This document shows, in pieces, positions 38,864 to 46,934 of a stretch of DNA of 47,014 nucleotides (positions are counted from its first letter, which is position 1; each line of letters starts with the position of its first letter). The notes beneath the pieces were generated by a model. The model made no database searches and was not told where the DNA came from. It worked only from the letters and a program-made list of their open reading frames with translations. Source of the stretch: an uncultured Bacillota bacterium (lineage in GTDB: Bacteria; Bacillota; Clostridia; Oscillospirales; Oscillospiraceae); the NCBI GenBank assembly GCA_947426945.1, contig CANEFX010000020.1, positions 1 through 47,014 on the forward strand, read 5' to 3'. Position numbers and translations under genes: made by a program.

Positions 38864-39784
38864 TCAAAACATGTTCAGGTCCATGCTGTCGGACAGGTAT
38901 TCCAGCATCTTCAGACCGCCGATGCTGTTCCCTTTGTCGTCCAGGGAGGGCCCGTAAGTGGCAATTCCATACTGTCCGATGGCACATGAGATAATTCCAC
39001 CGCCTACGCCGCTCTTGGAAGGAAGACCCACCGTAGCGGCGAACTCGCCGGAATAGTCGTACATACCGCAGGTAACCATCAGGGAGCGGACCAGCTTCAC
39101 CGTGCGGGGCTGGATCAGCTGCTCCCCGGTTATAGGGCTCACACCGTTATTTGCCAGCGTAGCGGCAAACACAGCCAGATCCCGGCAGGAGCAGGCCATG
39201 GAGCATAGCAGGAAATAGAGCTCCAGATGTTCCTCACAGTTTCCCTCAATAATGCCGTTGGAGCGCATCAGATAAATAATAGCCCGGTTTTTAAAGCCTG
39301 TCTCGGTCTCGGACAGAAACACCTCATAGTCCACGTCCAACTCGGGATTACCAGTAAGCCTGCGGGCATACTCGATGCAGACCTTCTTGCGCTCCTCCAG
39401 CGTCGCACCCCGGATGGTACTGGTCACGGCAATGGCCCCGGCGTTGATCATGGGGTTAAAGGGCTTGTTATCAGTCAGGTGGTCCAGGCGGACGGTAGAG
39501 TTAAATGCGTCTCCGGTAGGCTCCAGCCCAACCTTGCAGAACACATTGTCAAACCCGTTTTGCTCCAAGGCCAGAATAAGGGCGATTACTTTGGAGATAC
39601 TCTGCATTGTAAACTTATCCTCGCAGTCCCCCACCGCGGACATATTTCCCTTCATATCGCACACCGCGATCCCCAGCTTGGACGGATTTTTGGACGCCAG
39701 CTCCGGAATATAACCGGCTGGCTTTCCATACCGCACATACCTGCGGCCGTGTGTCAGTGCCTGTTGAAGCATACCCTGATCCAT
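38864..39784 (-). CDS. glsA: Glutaminase
   Basis: 306 residues, family length. It hydrolyses glutamine to glutamate and ammonia. The serine-hydrolase pair is visible as M-Q-S62-I-S-K65 (Ser-x-x-Lys). Other family stretches are P-F-N-P-M-I-N-A-G-A-I and L-P-S-K-S-G-V-G-G-G-I. It belongs to the glutaminase A family, which resembles beta-lactamases in fold. It stands alone, with its own promoter. Together with the glutamine synthetase at 26857, it gives both directions of glutamine metabolism in this window. Confidence 0.95.
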   Translation of the reverse strand: MDQGMLQQALTHGRRYVRYGKPAGYIPELASKNPSKLGIAVCDMKGNMSAVGDCEDKFTMQSISKVIALILALEQNGFDNVFCKVGLEPTGDAFNSTVRLDHLTDNKPFNPMINAGAIAVTSTIRGATLEERKKVCIEYARRLTGNPELDVDYEVFLSETETGFKNRAIIYLMRSNGIIEGNCEEHLELYFLLCSMACSCRDLAVFAATLANNGVSPITGEQLIQPRTVKLVRSLMVTCGMYDYSGEFAATVGLPSKSGVGGGIISCAIGQYGIATYGPSLDDKGNSIGGLKMLEYLSDSMDLNMF

Positions 39785-39838
39785 TTTATTTACTCCTCCT
39801 AAAATTTAATCTGAGAACACGGATAATTTGTAGCTTTT

Positions 39839-39867
39839 ATTATAATATAAGTTGTCCCTATTTGCAA
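39839..39867 (-). promoter_or_regulatory. glsA promoter
   Basis: Minus strand: TTGCAA (39867-39862), 17-base spacer, TATAAT (39844-39839). The surrounding AT-rich patch stands out from the GC-rich background. Confidence 0.72.
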
Positions 39868-39927
39868 GCCCTTCCAAACCGTGAAAGAATATCCTGTCCG
39901 CCGCACAAGGTTTGTTGGTATTTCCCC

Positions 39928-39956
39928 TTGCGCAGTGCTCCCTCCTATGTTATACT
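39928..39956 (+). promoter_or_regulatory. Promoter of the ParB-like / phosphoesterase pair
   Basis: TTGCGC (39928-39933), 17-base spacer, TATACT (39951-39956) with an upstream TG (extended -10), about 40 bases before the ATG at 39998. Confidence 0.65.
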
Positions 39957-39997
39957 GCGGAACTGAAAATTCTTCCGCTGTAAGGGGGTATTTCCTA

Positions 39998-40825
39998 ATG
40001 TATCTGGAAGACTACCGCAAGGCCCGTCAGCTGGGCCAGAAGGAAGCTCGGCTCTCTCAGGCCAGGGGCGCATCTCCCTATCTGCCGGTCCTGGACGAGA
40101 TCCTCTCCGCCGAGAGCACCTGCGGCGAGGTGGACCTGGGCCTGGTGGAAATCCCCATCAAGCTTATTGTGGGAACCCGCTCCGCCGGACGCAGTCAGTG
40201 CTTTTCCCATACCTTTTATCCTTTAATGGGTGAGGATACGGAGTTTGCCCACAAATGGACCTCGCTGTGCAAGGCTCACATGTCTGACGGCATTACCGAT
40301 CCTATCAAGGCCTATGAATACATGCATACCTTCTATGTCACTGAAGGGCACAAGCGGGTAAGCGTGCTGCGCTATTTCGGCGCGGTGAGCATTTCCGCCG
40401 AGGTCACCCGCGTCCTGCCCGCCAGGGACGGCTCCAAGGCCAGCAACATATATTACGAGTACGTGGACTTCTACCAGCTGTCCCAGATCAACTATCTCTG
40501 GTTCAGCGGCACGGGCCGGTTTGCCCGGCTTCAGGAGGCAGTTGGCAAGAAACCGGAGGAGCCATGGACAGAGGATGAACGCCGGAAATTCTTCAGTTTC
40601 TACACCCAGTTCTCCGCCCTCTACGGAGACAAGGATGCCAAGGAGCTGTCTACCCGGCTCACCGCGGGCGACGCCATGCTGCTCTTTCTGGAGTTTTTTG
40701 GTTACGATCAGGTGAAGCGTTTCTCCAATTCTGAACTGAAAGACGGCTTTCTCCAGCTGCACAAAGCCTTTTCCGTCAAAAAGGCCTCGGGTCTGAACCC
40801 GTTGAAAGGACTGCTGAACCGATGA
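39998..40825 (+). CDS. ParB-like domain protein (N-terminal module of BMP-family proteins)
   Basis: 275 residues from the ATG at 39998 (AAGGGGGT upstream); the open frame to 39881 crosses the promoter. The stretch F-Y-V-T-E-G-H-K-R-V-S-V-L-R-Y-F-G-A-V-S-I is the ParB/sulfiredoxin-like core (E-G-x-K-R-V-S-V). Together with L-E-D-Y-R-K-A-R-Q-L-G and L-V-E-I-P-I-K-L-I-V-G-T, it matches the N-terminal module found in large clostridial proteins annotated as BMP-family substrate-binding proteins. Here that module stands alone, without the binding-protein half. The role is unknown; ParB-like folds bind DNA, CTP or ATP. It overlaps the phosphoesterase gene by four bases. Confidence 0.72.
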   Translation: MYLEDYRKARQLGQKEARLSQARGASPYLPVLDEILSAESTCGEVDLGLVEIPIKLIVGTRSAGRSQCFSHTFYPLMGEDTEFAHKWTSLCKAHMSDGITDPIKAYEYMHTFYVTEGHKRVSVLRYFGAVSISAEVTRVLPARDGSKASNIYYEYVDFYQLSQINYLWFSGTGRFARLQEAVGKKPEEPWTEDERRKFFSFYTQFSALYGDKDAKELSTRLTAGDAMLLFLEFFGYDQVKRFSNSELKDGFLQLHKAFSVKKASGLNPLKGLLNR

Positions 40826-41415
40826 AGATACTGGCTCTCTCCGATCATGAGGTCCCCTGGCTATGGGATTACCTTGACCGGCGGAGGCTGGAGGATGTCG
40901 ACCTCATTCTCTCCTGCGGCGATCTGGACCCCCGTTATCTGTCCTTTATCGTCACATTTGCCCATGCACCGCTGCTGTACGTCCACGGCAACCACGACGA
41001 CCGGTACACCGTCACACCACCGGATGGGTGCATCTGCGTGGAAAACCAGATCTACATCCATCAGGGCATCCGGGTTCTGGGACTGGGCGGCTCCGTGCGC
41101 TATAAGTCGGAGGGGGAGCACCAGTACACCCAGCGGCAGATGGACCGGCGGGTGCTGCGCCGGAGGTGGGAGCTGTCACGCCGGGGCGGGTTCGATATTC
41201 TGCTCGCCCACGCCCCTGCTCTGGGTCTCAACGACGGCGACGATCCCGCTCACATGGGCTTCGACGCCTTCAACGGCCTGATGGACAGATACAAGCCCCG
41301 CTATTTCGTCCACGGGCACGTGCACATGACTTACGGTCAGGACATCCCCCGCCTCTCCTCCTATGGGGAGACCCGGGTCATCAACGCGTATGAGAGCTAT
41401 GTTTTTGAATTTTAA
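40822..41415 (+). CDS. Metallophosphoesterase
   Basis: 197 residues of the calcineurin-like fold. Metal-binding motifs appear in order: L-S-D-H (residues 6-9, in place of D-x-H), L-S-C-G-D-L-D, Y-V-H-G-N-H-D-D, L-L-A-H-A-P and H-G-H-V-H. It probably hydrolyses a phosphodiester or phosphomonoester; the substrate is unknown. It is coupled to the ParB-like gene, which suggests a two-gene unit acting on the same process. An intrinsic terminator follows at once. Confidence 0.9.
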   Translation: MKILALSDHEVPWLWDYLDRRRLEDVDLILSCGDLDPRYLSFIVTFAHAPLLYVHGNHDDRYTVTPPDGCICVENQIYIHQGIRVLGLGGSVRYKSEGEHQYTQRQMDRRVLRRRWELSRRGGFDILLAHAPALGLNDGDDPAHMGFDAFNGLMDRYKPRYFVHGHVHMTYGQDIPRLSSYGETRVINAYESYVFEF

Positions 41416-41443
41416 AAAGCGGACGCAAACGCGTCTGCTTTTT
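41414..41443 (+). terminator. Terminator after the metallophosphoesterase
   Basis: AAAAAGCGGACGC (41414-41426), loop AAAC, GCGTCTGCTTTTT (41431-41443), with one G-T pair and a terminal T-run. Confidence 0.85.
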
Positions 41444-41506
41444 GCTTTCCTCCCGGGCGAAGTCTCGCAGAAAGGGCTCGTCCTGCCATAACACGGTATT
41501 TTCCCC

Positions 41507-41540
41507 TTGCAACGCCGGAAAAAAAGGGGTATAATACCCC
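41507..41540 (+). promoter_or_regulatory. purA promoter with a palindrome over the -10
   Basis: TTGCAA (41507-41512), 17-base spacer, TATAAT (41530-41535). The -10 is the centre of a perfect palindrome GGGGTAT-A-ATACCCC (41526-41540). A protein bound there would block the promoter. No purine-riboswitch-like fold was seen in the 60-base leader. Confidence 0.65.
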
Positions 41541-41608
41541 CGTTACAGGGAGGGCCGGAAAAGGCAAACCCTTCGCGGCTGCGAATCCCGGACTCCGGAG
41601 GTAACAAT

Positions 41609-42901
41609 ATGGTAAAAGCGATCGTAGGCGCCAACTGGGGCGACGAGGGCAAGGGCAAAATCACCGATATGCTGGCCCGGCAGTCCGACGTGGTCATCCG
41701 CTTTCAGGGAGGCGCCAACGCGGGGCACACCATCATCAACGGCTACGGCCGGTTTGCCCTGCACACCCTTCCCTCGGGCGTATTCTACCCCCATGTCACC
41801 AACGTCATCGGCAACGGCGTGGCCCTGGACATTGCCAAGCTGGTCCAGGAGCTGGACAGCGTCACCGCCCAGGGGGTGCCCGCCCCCAGACTCATCGTCT
41901 CCGACCGGGCCCAGCTGCTCATGCCCTACCACATCCTCCAGGATACCTGCGAGGAGGCCCGTCTGGGGGGCAGGGCCTTCGGCTCCACCAAGAGCGGCAT
42001 CGCCCCCTTCTACTCCGACAAATACGCAAAAACAGGCATCCAGGTCTGCGACCTTTTCGACGAGCCCCGGCTCCGGGACCGGCTCACCGCCGCAGTGGAG
42101 CTGAAAAACGTACTCTTTGAATATCTGTATCACCAGCCTCCCGTGGACGCGGAGGCGCTGATGGATCAGCTTCTCACCCTGCGGGAACGCATCCGGCCCT
42201 ATGTGGGAGACACGGTTTCCTTTGTCCATCGGGCCCTGAAGGAGGGTAAAACTGTCCTGCTGGAGGGCCAGCTGGGCTCCATGAAGGACCCGGATCTGGG
42301 CATCTTCCCCATGACCACCTCTTCCCACACCCTGGCCGGCTATGGCTGCGTAGGGGCCGGCGTGCCTCCTACCGCCATTGAGGACGTGATCTGCGTCACC
42401 AAGGCCTACTCCTCCTGCGTGGGCTCCAGTACCGAGCCCTTTGTCAGCGAGGTCACCGGCGAGCCGGGGGACGAGCTGCGCCGCCGCGGCGGCGACCGCG
42501 GAGAGTTCGGCGCCACAACGGGCCGTCCCCGCCGGGTGGGCTGGTTTGACGCAGTGGCCACCAAATACGGCTGCATGGTTCAGGGGGCTACCCAGGCGGC
42601 TCTCACCTGCCTGGATGTACTGGGCTATCTGGACAAAATTCCGGTTTGTACCGGCTACGAGATCGACGGAACTGTCACCGACTCCTTCCCCACCACGCCT
42701 GCCCTGCTCCGGGCCAGGCCGGTGTTTACCGTCCTCCCCGGCTGGCGGTGTGACATCCGGGGCTGCCAGGACTACGCCTCCCTTCCGGTCAACGCCCGGG
42801 CCTATGTGGACTTTCTGGAGCAGCGTATCGGCACGCCCATCACCATGGTATCCACCGGCCCCAGTCGGGACGAGATGACCCTCCGCACCCCCAAGCTGTA
42901 A
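41609..42901 (+). CDS. purA: Adenylosuccinate synthetase
   Basis: 430 residues from the ATG at 41609 (GGAGG six bases upstream). The enzyme joins IMP and aspartate using GTP, the first step from IMP to AMP. Signatures: the N-terminal G-A-N-W-G-D-E-G-K-G-K-I (GTP loop with catalytic Asp), G-G-A-N-A-G-H-T (catalytic His), and G-S-T-K-S-G-I-A-P in place of the common G-T-T-x-x-G-I-G-P. T-T-G-R-P-R-R-V-G-W and S-T-G-P-S-R-D lie at the C-terminus. Length and motif order are normal. It has its own promoter and is followed by a hairpin. Confidence 0.96.
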   Translation: MVKAIVGANWGDEGKGKITDMLARQSDVVIRFQGGANAGHTIINGYGRFALHTLPSGVFYPHVTNVIGNGVALDIAKLVQELDSVTAQGVPAPRLIVSDRAQLLMPYHILQDTCEEARLGGRAFGSTKSGIAPFYSDKYAKTGIQVCDLFDEPRLRDRLTAAVELKNVLFEYLYHQPPVDAEALMDQLLTLRERIRPYVGDTVSFVHRALKEGKTVLLEGQLGSMKDPDLGIFPMTTSSHTLAGYGCVGAGVPPTAIEDVICVTKAYSSCVGSSTEPFVSEVTGEPGDELRRRGGDRGEFGATTGRPRRVGWFDAVATKYGCMVQGATQAALTCLDVLGYLDKIPVCTGYEIDGTVTDSFPTTPALLRARPVFTVLPGWRCDIRGCQDYASLPVNARAYVDFLEQRIGTPITMVSTGPSRDEMTLRTPKL

Positions 42902-42907
42902 CTTCAT

Positions 42908-42937
42908 CACGCCGGGCGCGGACAAGCGTCCGGCGTG
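42908..42937 (+). terminator. Hairpin after purA
   Basis: CACGCCGGGCGC (42908-42919), loop GGACAA, GCGTCCGGCGTG (42926-42937): 12 bp with one G-T pair, seven bases after the purA stop. No T-run, so termination strength is uncertain. Confidence 0.55.
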
Positions 42938-42980
42938 TGGAGCATATGTCAGACGCTGTACCAACACAAAGGAGAACACC

Positions 42981-44843
42981 ATGAAAAAACTGATTTCTTC
43001 ACTGCTGGCCCTGGCTCTGGGCCTGTCTCTGGCCGTTCTGCCCGCCTCTGCCCTGGAGCTGGATGAGGCCCGTGAGTTGCTGGCTACCCATTATGTGGAC
43101 GGCCTGCCTCCGGAGGCGCTGGAGATGGACTCTCTGGAGGCCATTCTGGAGGCCATCGGCGACCCCTACACCTTTTACATGACCCCGGAGCTGTATGAAG
43201 CCTTCGACCAGGCCGTCAACGGCCAGGTGGTGGTGGGCATTGGCGCCACCGTAGAGACCGCCTATGACGGCGGCTACCGGGTCATGTCCGTCCTGCCCGA
43301 CTCCCCCGCCCTGGAGGCAGGCATTCTCCCCGGCGACATCATTACGGCGGCGGACGGCGTACCCATGTCCCCCGATGTGGATCCCCGTATCCCCGTAACC
43401 GGGCCGGAGGGCACTGAGGTCACTCTCACCATTAACCGCAGCGGCCAGGTACTGGAATTCACTCTCATCCGCCGCTCGGTGATTATCCCCATTGTCACTT
43501 ATGAGAAGCGGAACGCCGCCGGCTATATCGATTGCACCAGCTTTGGCTACACCACCCCTCAAATTTTCCAGGAAGCCCTCGCAGAAATGGAGGACATGGT
43601 CAGCCTGTGGATCGTGGACCTGCGCTCCAATCCCGGCGGAGACAGCAACTCTACTGCCGTCAGCGCCAGCCTGTTCACCGGCGGCGGCATCATGCTCTAC
43701 TACCGTGACGGCTCCGGGACTTATAACTACACCTACACCCTGCCTACCTTCCCCGACATGACGGACAAGCCGGTGATTGTCCTCACCAGCGAGCACTCCG
43801 CCAGCGGCTCCGAGCTTTTTGCCGGGGACATCCGAACCTACAACGCCGGCATCGCCCTGGGCCAGCGCACCTTCGGCAAGGGCACCGCCCAGATTGTGCT
43901 CAACGAGCGCAACTGCGAATATATGAAGGACGGTGAGGCCCTGAAGATCACCGCCTACCGCTTCTTCTCCCCCGACGGAGCCACCAACCACATCACCGGT
44001 GTGCTGCCCACCCTGCTCATCTCCCCGGAGAATGCTGAGGCGGCCGCCCTGCTGCTCTCCCGCCCCGAACCTCGGGAGGCCGAGGGCTATCTGAAGCTGA
44101 CCCTGTCCGGACATACCTTCTATCTCAGAACCTCCGACGCCCGGAGGGGAGAGAGCAAGGCCGCCTTTACCGAGCTGCTGGAGGCCCTGCCCCTCTCCGC
44201 CGCCCTGTACAAGGGCTCCGGAATCTTGTCCTGGACCCTCCTCTCCCCCGAGGAGGCGGCTCAGGAGCTGGGGCTGAGCTTCACCTCCCGCACCTTCTCC
44301 GACACGGAGGACAGCGAGTTTGCCCGGGAGATCGATACTCTGGCCATCTACCGCATTCTGGAGGGCTTTGACGACAACACCTTCCGCTCCGCGCAGACCA
44401 TTACCCGAGCCCAGTTCTGCGCCATGGCCGCCGCCGCCCTGAATCTGCCAGACGGCAAGGCCGGCCGGTTCTCCGACGTACCCGCGGACAGCCGATACGC
44501 CGGAGCGATAACCGCCATGGCCGATATGGGCTTTATCTCCGGCCGGGGCGGCAACCGCTTCTGCCCCGACCAGGCCATAACCTATCAGGAGATGGTCTCC
44601 GTCCTCTCCCGTATGGCCGCCTGGGTCAGCATGGACGGCTATGACCTGGACCGGCAGGAGCTGCTCCCCGAGGAGCAGGAGAGGTACGCTGGCTTTTCCT
44701 CCTGGGCTCAGGCGTCCGCCCGCAACCTGGATGAGCTGCATGTGCTGGCCGGCGATCTGGCCCCCTCCGACCCCTGCACCCGGGAGGTGGCCGCCGCCAT
44801 GCTCTGCCGGCTGATGGAGCGCACCCATCTGATTTGGGATTAA
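42981..44843 (+). CDS. S41-family peptidase with PDZ and SLH domains
   Basis: 620 residues with a signal peptide (MKKLISSLLALALGLSLAVL, then PASA). A PDZ domain (about 85-165; G-I-G-A-T-V-E, D-S-P-A-L-E-A-G-I-L-P-G-D-I-I) precedes the C-terminal-processing-protease domain. Its catalytic Ser275 (S-A-S275-G-S-E) and Lys300 (T-F-G-K300-G) are 25 residues apart, as in the CtpA family. Residues ~440-615 contain two to three degenerate S-layer homology repeats (G-F-D-D-N-T-F-R...I-T-R-A-Q-F; F-S-D-V-P-A-D-S-R-Y-A-G-A-I). It should act outside the cell, tethered to the wall. Substrates are unknown. Two CobW-type GTPases follow within 25 bases. Confidence 0.9.
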   Translation: MKKLISSLLALALGLSLAVLPASALELDEARELLATHYVDGLPPEALEMDSLEAILEAIGDPYTFYMTPELYEAFDQAVNGQVVVGIGATVETAYDGGYRVMSVLPDSPALEAGILPGDIITAADGVPMSPDVDPRIPVTGPEGTEVTLTINRSGQVLEFTLIRRSVIIPIVTYEKRNAAGYIDCTSFGYTTPQIFQEALAEMEDMVSLWIVDLRSNPGGDSNSTAVSASLFTGGGIMLYYRDGSGTYNYTYTLPTFPDMTDKPVIVLTSEHSASGSELFAGDIRTYNAGIALGQRTFGKGTAQIVLNERNCEYMKDGEALKITAYRFFSPDGATNHITGVLPTLLISPENAEAAALLLSRPEPREAEGYLKLTLSGHTFYLRTSDARRGESKAAFTELLEALPLSAALYKGSGILSWTLLSPEEAAQELGLSFTSRTFSDTEDSEFAREIDTLAIYRILEGFDDNTFRSAQTITRAQFCAMAAAALNLPDGKAGRFSDVPADSRYAGAITAMADMGFISGRGGNRFCPDQAITYQEMVSVLSRMAAWVSMDGYDLDRQELLPEEQERYAGFSSWAQASARNLDELHVLAGDLAPSDPCTREVAAAMLCRLMERTHLIWD

Positions 44844-44865
44844 ATTAGGAAAGGACCTGACAAAT

Positions 44866-45972
44866 TTGACTAAGATCGATATTATCTCCGGTTTTTTGGG
44901 CGCCGGTAAGACCACCCTCATCAAAAAGCTGCTGGACGAGAGCTTCAAGGGAGAGAAGATCGTCCTGATTGAGAACGAGTTCGGCGAGATTGGCATCGAC
45001 GGCGGATTTCTGAAGGACGCCGGGGTGGAGATTACCGAGATGAACTCCGGCTGTATCTGCTGCTCCCTGGTGGGGGACTTCGGTGCGGCCCTGAAACAGG
45101 TGCTGGCCGACTATTCCCCCGCCCGCATTGTCATCGAGCCCTCCGGCGTGGGCAAGCTGTCCGACGTAATCGCCGCCGTGGAGCGGGTTCAGGCGGAGGC
45201 CCCCGACCTCCATCTGAACAGCTTTGTCACGGTGGTGGACGCCGCCAAGGCCAGGGTATATATGAAGAACTTCGGCGAGTTCTTCAACGACCAGGTGGAG
45301 CACGCCTGCGCCATTATCCTGTCCCGCACCCAGAAAATCGATCAGAAGAAGCTGGACGGGGCGGTGTCCCTCCTGCGGGAGAAAAACCCCAGGGCCGCTA
45401 TTCTCACCACTCCCTGGGATCAGCTCACCGGAAACCAGATCCTCACCGCCATGGAGGGGGGCCGCGATCTGGCCCGCGAGCTGATGGAGGAGATTGAGCA
45501 CGAGCACCACGACCATGAGCACCACCACCATCATGAGCACGACGGTCACGATCACTCCCACTGCGACCATGAACACGGCCACTGTGAGCATGAGCACCAC
45601 CACGGCCATGACCATGAGCACCACCATGACCATGTCGACGCTTGCGACACCTGCTGCGGCCACGACCACCACCACGACCACGACGCCGACGAGATATTCA
45701 CCTCCTGGGGCCGGGAGACTCCCCGGAAATACAGCCGGGAGGAGCTTCAGGAGGCCCTGTCCGCCCTGGCCATGACCGAGGATTACGGCTATGTCCTCCG
45801 GGCCAAGGGGATGGTCCCCTGTGAGGACGGAACCGCCTGGCTCCACTTCGACCTGACCCCGGAGGAGTTCGAGATCCGCGAGGGCTCCGCCGACTACACC
45901 GGCCGTCTGTGCGTCATCGGTTCCGATCTGAAGGAAGCGGAGCTGGAGAAGCTGTTCCTGCTGGTGCAGTGA
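44866..45972 (+). CDS. COG0523 (CobW-type) GTPase with a long His-rich metal-binding insert
   Basis: 368 residues beginning with TTG (AAAGGA ten bases upstream). Walker A is G9-F-L-G-A-G-K15-T. The COG0523 hallmark C63-I-C65-C66 binds the transferred metal, and E-N-E-F-G-E is also typical. The guanine-specificity site reads L-S-R-T-Q-K-I-D instead of N-K-x-D. Residues 211-273 form an insert with 31 His and five Cys interspersed with Asp/Glu, and a small C-terminal domain follows. COG0523 proteins act as metal chaperones, mostly for zinc, cobalt or nickel, and the insert should store or buffer such ions. Next to a second GTPase gene. The trinucleotide repetition in this DNA is a codon effect. 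Confidence 0.92.
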   Translation: MTKIDIISGFLGAGKTTLIKKLLDESFKGEKIVLIENEFGEIGIDGGFLKDAGVEITEMNSGCICCSLVGDFGAALKQVLADYSPARIVIEPSGVGKLSDVIAAVERVQAEAPDLHLNSFVTVVDAAKARVYMKNFGEFFNDQVEHACAIILSRTQKIDQKKLDGAVSLLREKNPRAAILTTPWDQLTGNQILTAMEGGRDLARELMEEIEHEHHDHEHHHHHEHDGHDHSHCDHEHGHCEHEHHHGHDHEHHHDHVDACDTCCGHDHHHDHDADEIFTSWGRETPRKYSREELQEALSALAMTEDYGYVLRAKGMVPCEDGTAWLHFDLTPEEFEIREGSADYTGRLCVIGSDLKEAELEKLFLLVQ

Positions 45973-45982
45973 GGTGACGACT

Positions 45983-46930
45983 ATGCCAGATTCACGGATA
46001 CCCCTGTATCTCATTACCGGCTTTCTGGACAGCGGCAAAACCACTCTGCTGTCCGACACGCTGAATATGGACTACTTTAACGATGGACAGCGCACTGTGC
46101 TTCTCCTGTGCGAGGACGGTGAGGAGGAGTACGACCAGGAATTTCTGTCCAAGCGCAACTGCCGGCTGGTACCCGTTGAGCGCCAGGAGGCACTGACTAC
46201 CGAATTTCTCAAGGAGATCGACCGCCGCTACCAGCCCGAGCGGGTGCTTTTGGAATACAACGGCATGTGGCCGGTGGACGTGCTGCGCAAATGCCGCCTG
46301 CCCAAAACCTGGGGGCTGTACCAAGCCATCCATGTGGTGGACGGCTCCACCTTTGAGATGTACCTGAATAATATGCAGTCCATGTTCATCGACATGGTCA
46401 CCGGGGCGGATATGGTCCTTTTCAACCGGTGCACCCCTGACATGCCTCTGTCAGGCTGGAAGCGGTCTGTCCGGGCGGTGAACCGGATGTGCGAAATTGT
46501 CTTTGAGGACATTCGGGGCGAGGAACTGGAGGTGGAGGACATCCTCCCCTACTCCCTGGAGGACACCCACATCACTCTGGATGACCCCGATTACGGCATC
46601 TGGTATCTGGATATCCAGGAGCATCCGGAGCGCTATACGGGTAAGACCATTACCTACAAAGCCCAGGCCATGACGGGAATGCGCCTGCCCAAGGGTTCCT
46701 TTGTTCCCGGGCGCAACGCCATGACCTGCTGTGTAGAAGACATCCGCTTTTTCGGTTTCCTGTGCAAATATGAAAAGGCCCGCTCCCTGAAAAAGGGAGA
46801 ATGGATCACCGTCAAGGCCGAGATCAGGTGGGAACACGCCGACGTCTACGAGGATGAGGGGGTTGTCCTCTATGCTCAAAGCGTAGAAAAAGCGGATCCC
46901 CCGGAGGACCCGCTGGTATACTTCAGATAA
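45983..46930 (+). CDS. CobW-type GTPase fused to a DUF1980/TIGR03943-like domain
   Basis: 315 residues from the ATG at 45983 (GAGGTG six bases upstream; a GTG three codons earlier is less likely). Residues 1-~180 are a CobW-like GTPase: Walker A G13-F-L-D-S-G-K-T, with L-L-E-Y-N-G-M-W-P in place of the usual I-E-P-S-G, and no C-x-C-C metal motif. The C-terminal ~130 residues (Y-T-G-K-T-I-T-Y-K-A-Q; F-V-P-G-R-N-A-M-T-C-C-V-E-D-I-R-F-F-G-F; G-E-W-I-T-V-K-A) resemble the C-terminal part of DUF1980/YcgQ proteins, which are found with a YcgR permease and CobW in zinc-regulated clusters. Here both parts are in one polypeptide and no permease is in view. The pair with the preceding gene points to metal delivery. 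Confidence 0.8.
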   Translation: MPDSRIPLYLITGFLDSGKTTLLSDTLNMDYFNDGQRTVLLLCEDGEEEYDQEFLSKRNCRLVPVERQEALTTEFLKEIDRRYQPERVLLEYNGMWPVDVLRKCRLPKTWGLYQAIHVVDGSTFEMYLNNMQSMFIDMVTGADMVLFNRCTPDMPLSGWKRSVRAVNRMCEIVFEDIRGEELEVEDILPYSLEDTHITLDDPDYGIWYLDIQEHPERYTGKTITYKAQAMTGMRLPKGSFVPGRNAMTCCVEDIRFFGFLCKYEKARSLKKGEWITVKAEIRWEHADVYEDEGVVLYAQSVEKADPPEDPLVYFR

Positions 46931-46934
46931 AAAC

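Noticed and set aside
41536-41608. Purine riboswitch ahead of purA
   Set aside because: The leader is too short and lacks the three-way junction motifs.
41543-42982. 479-codon minus-strand frame opposite purA
   Set aside because: purA is unambiguous; the opposite frame is composition-driven.
42999-44996. 665-codon minus-strand open frame opposite the S41 protease
   Set aside because: Gly/Val/Gln-rich shadow of a GC-biased gene; no start signals and no recognisable domain.
45495-45690. Apparent tandem repeat or CRISPR-like array of GAGCACCAC units
   Set aside because: In-frame His/Glu/Asp codons of the metal-binding insert; no constant repeat-spacer pattern.
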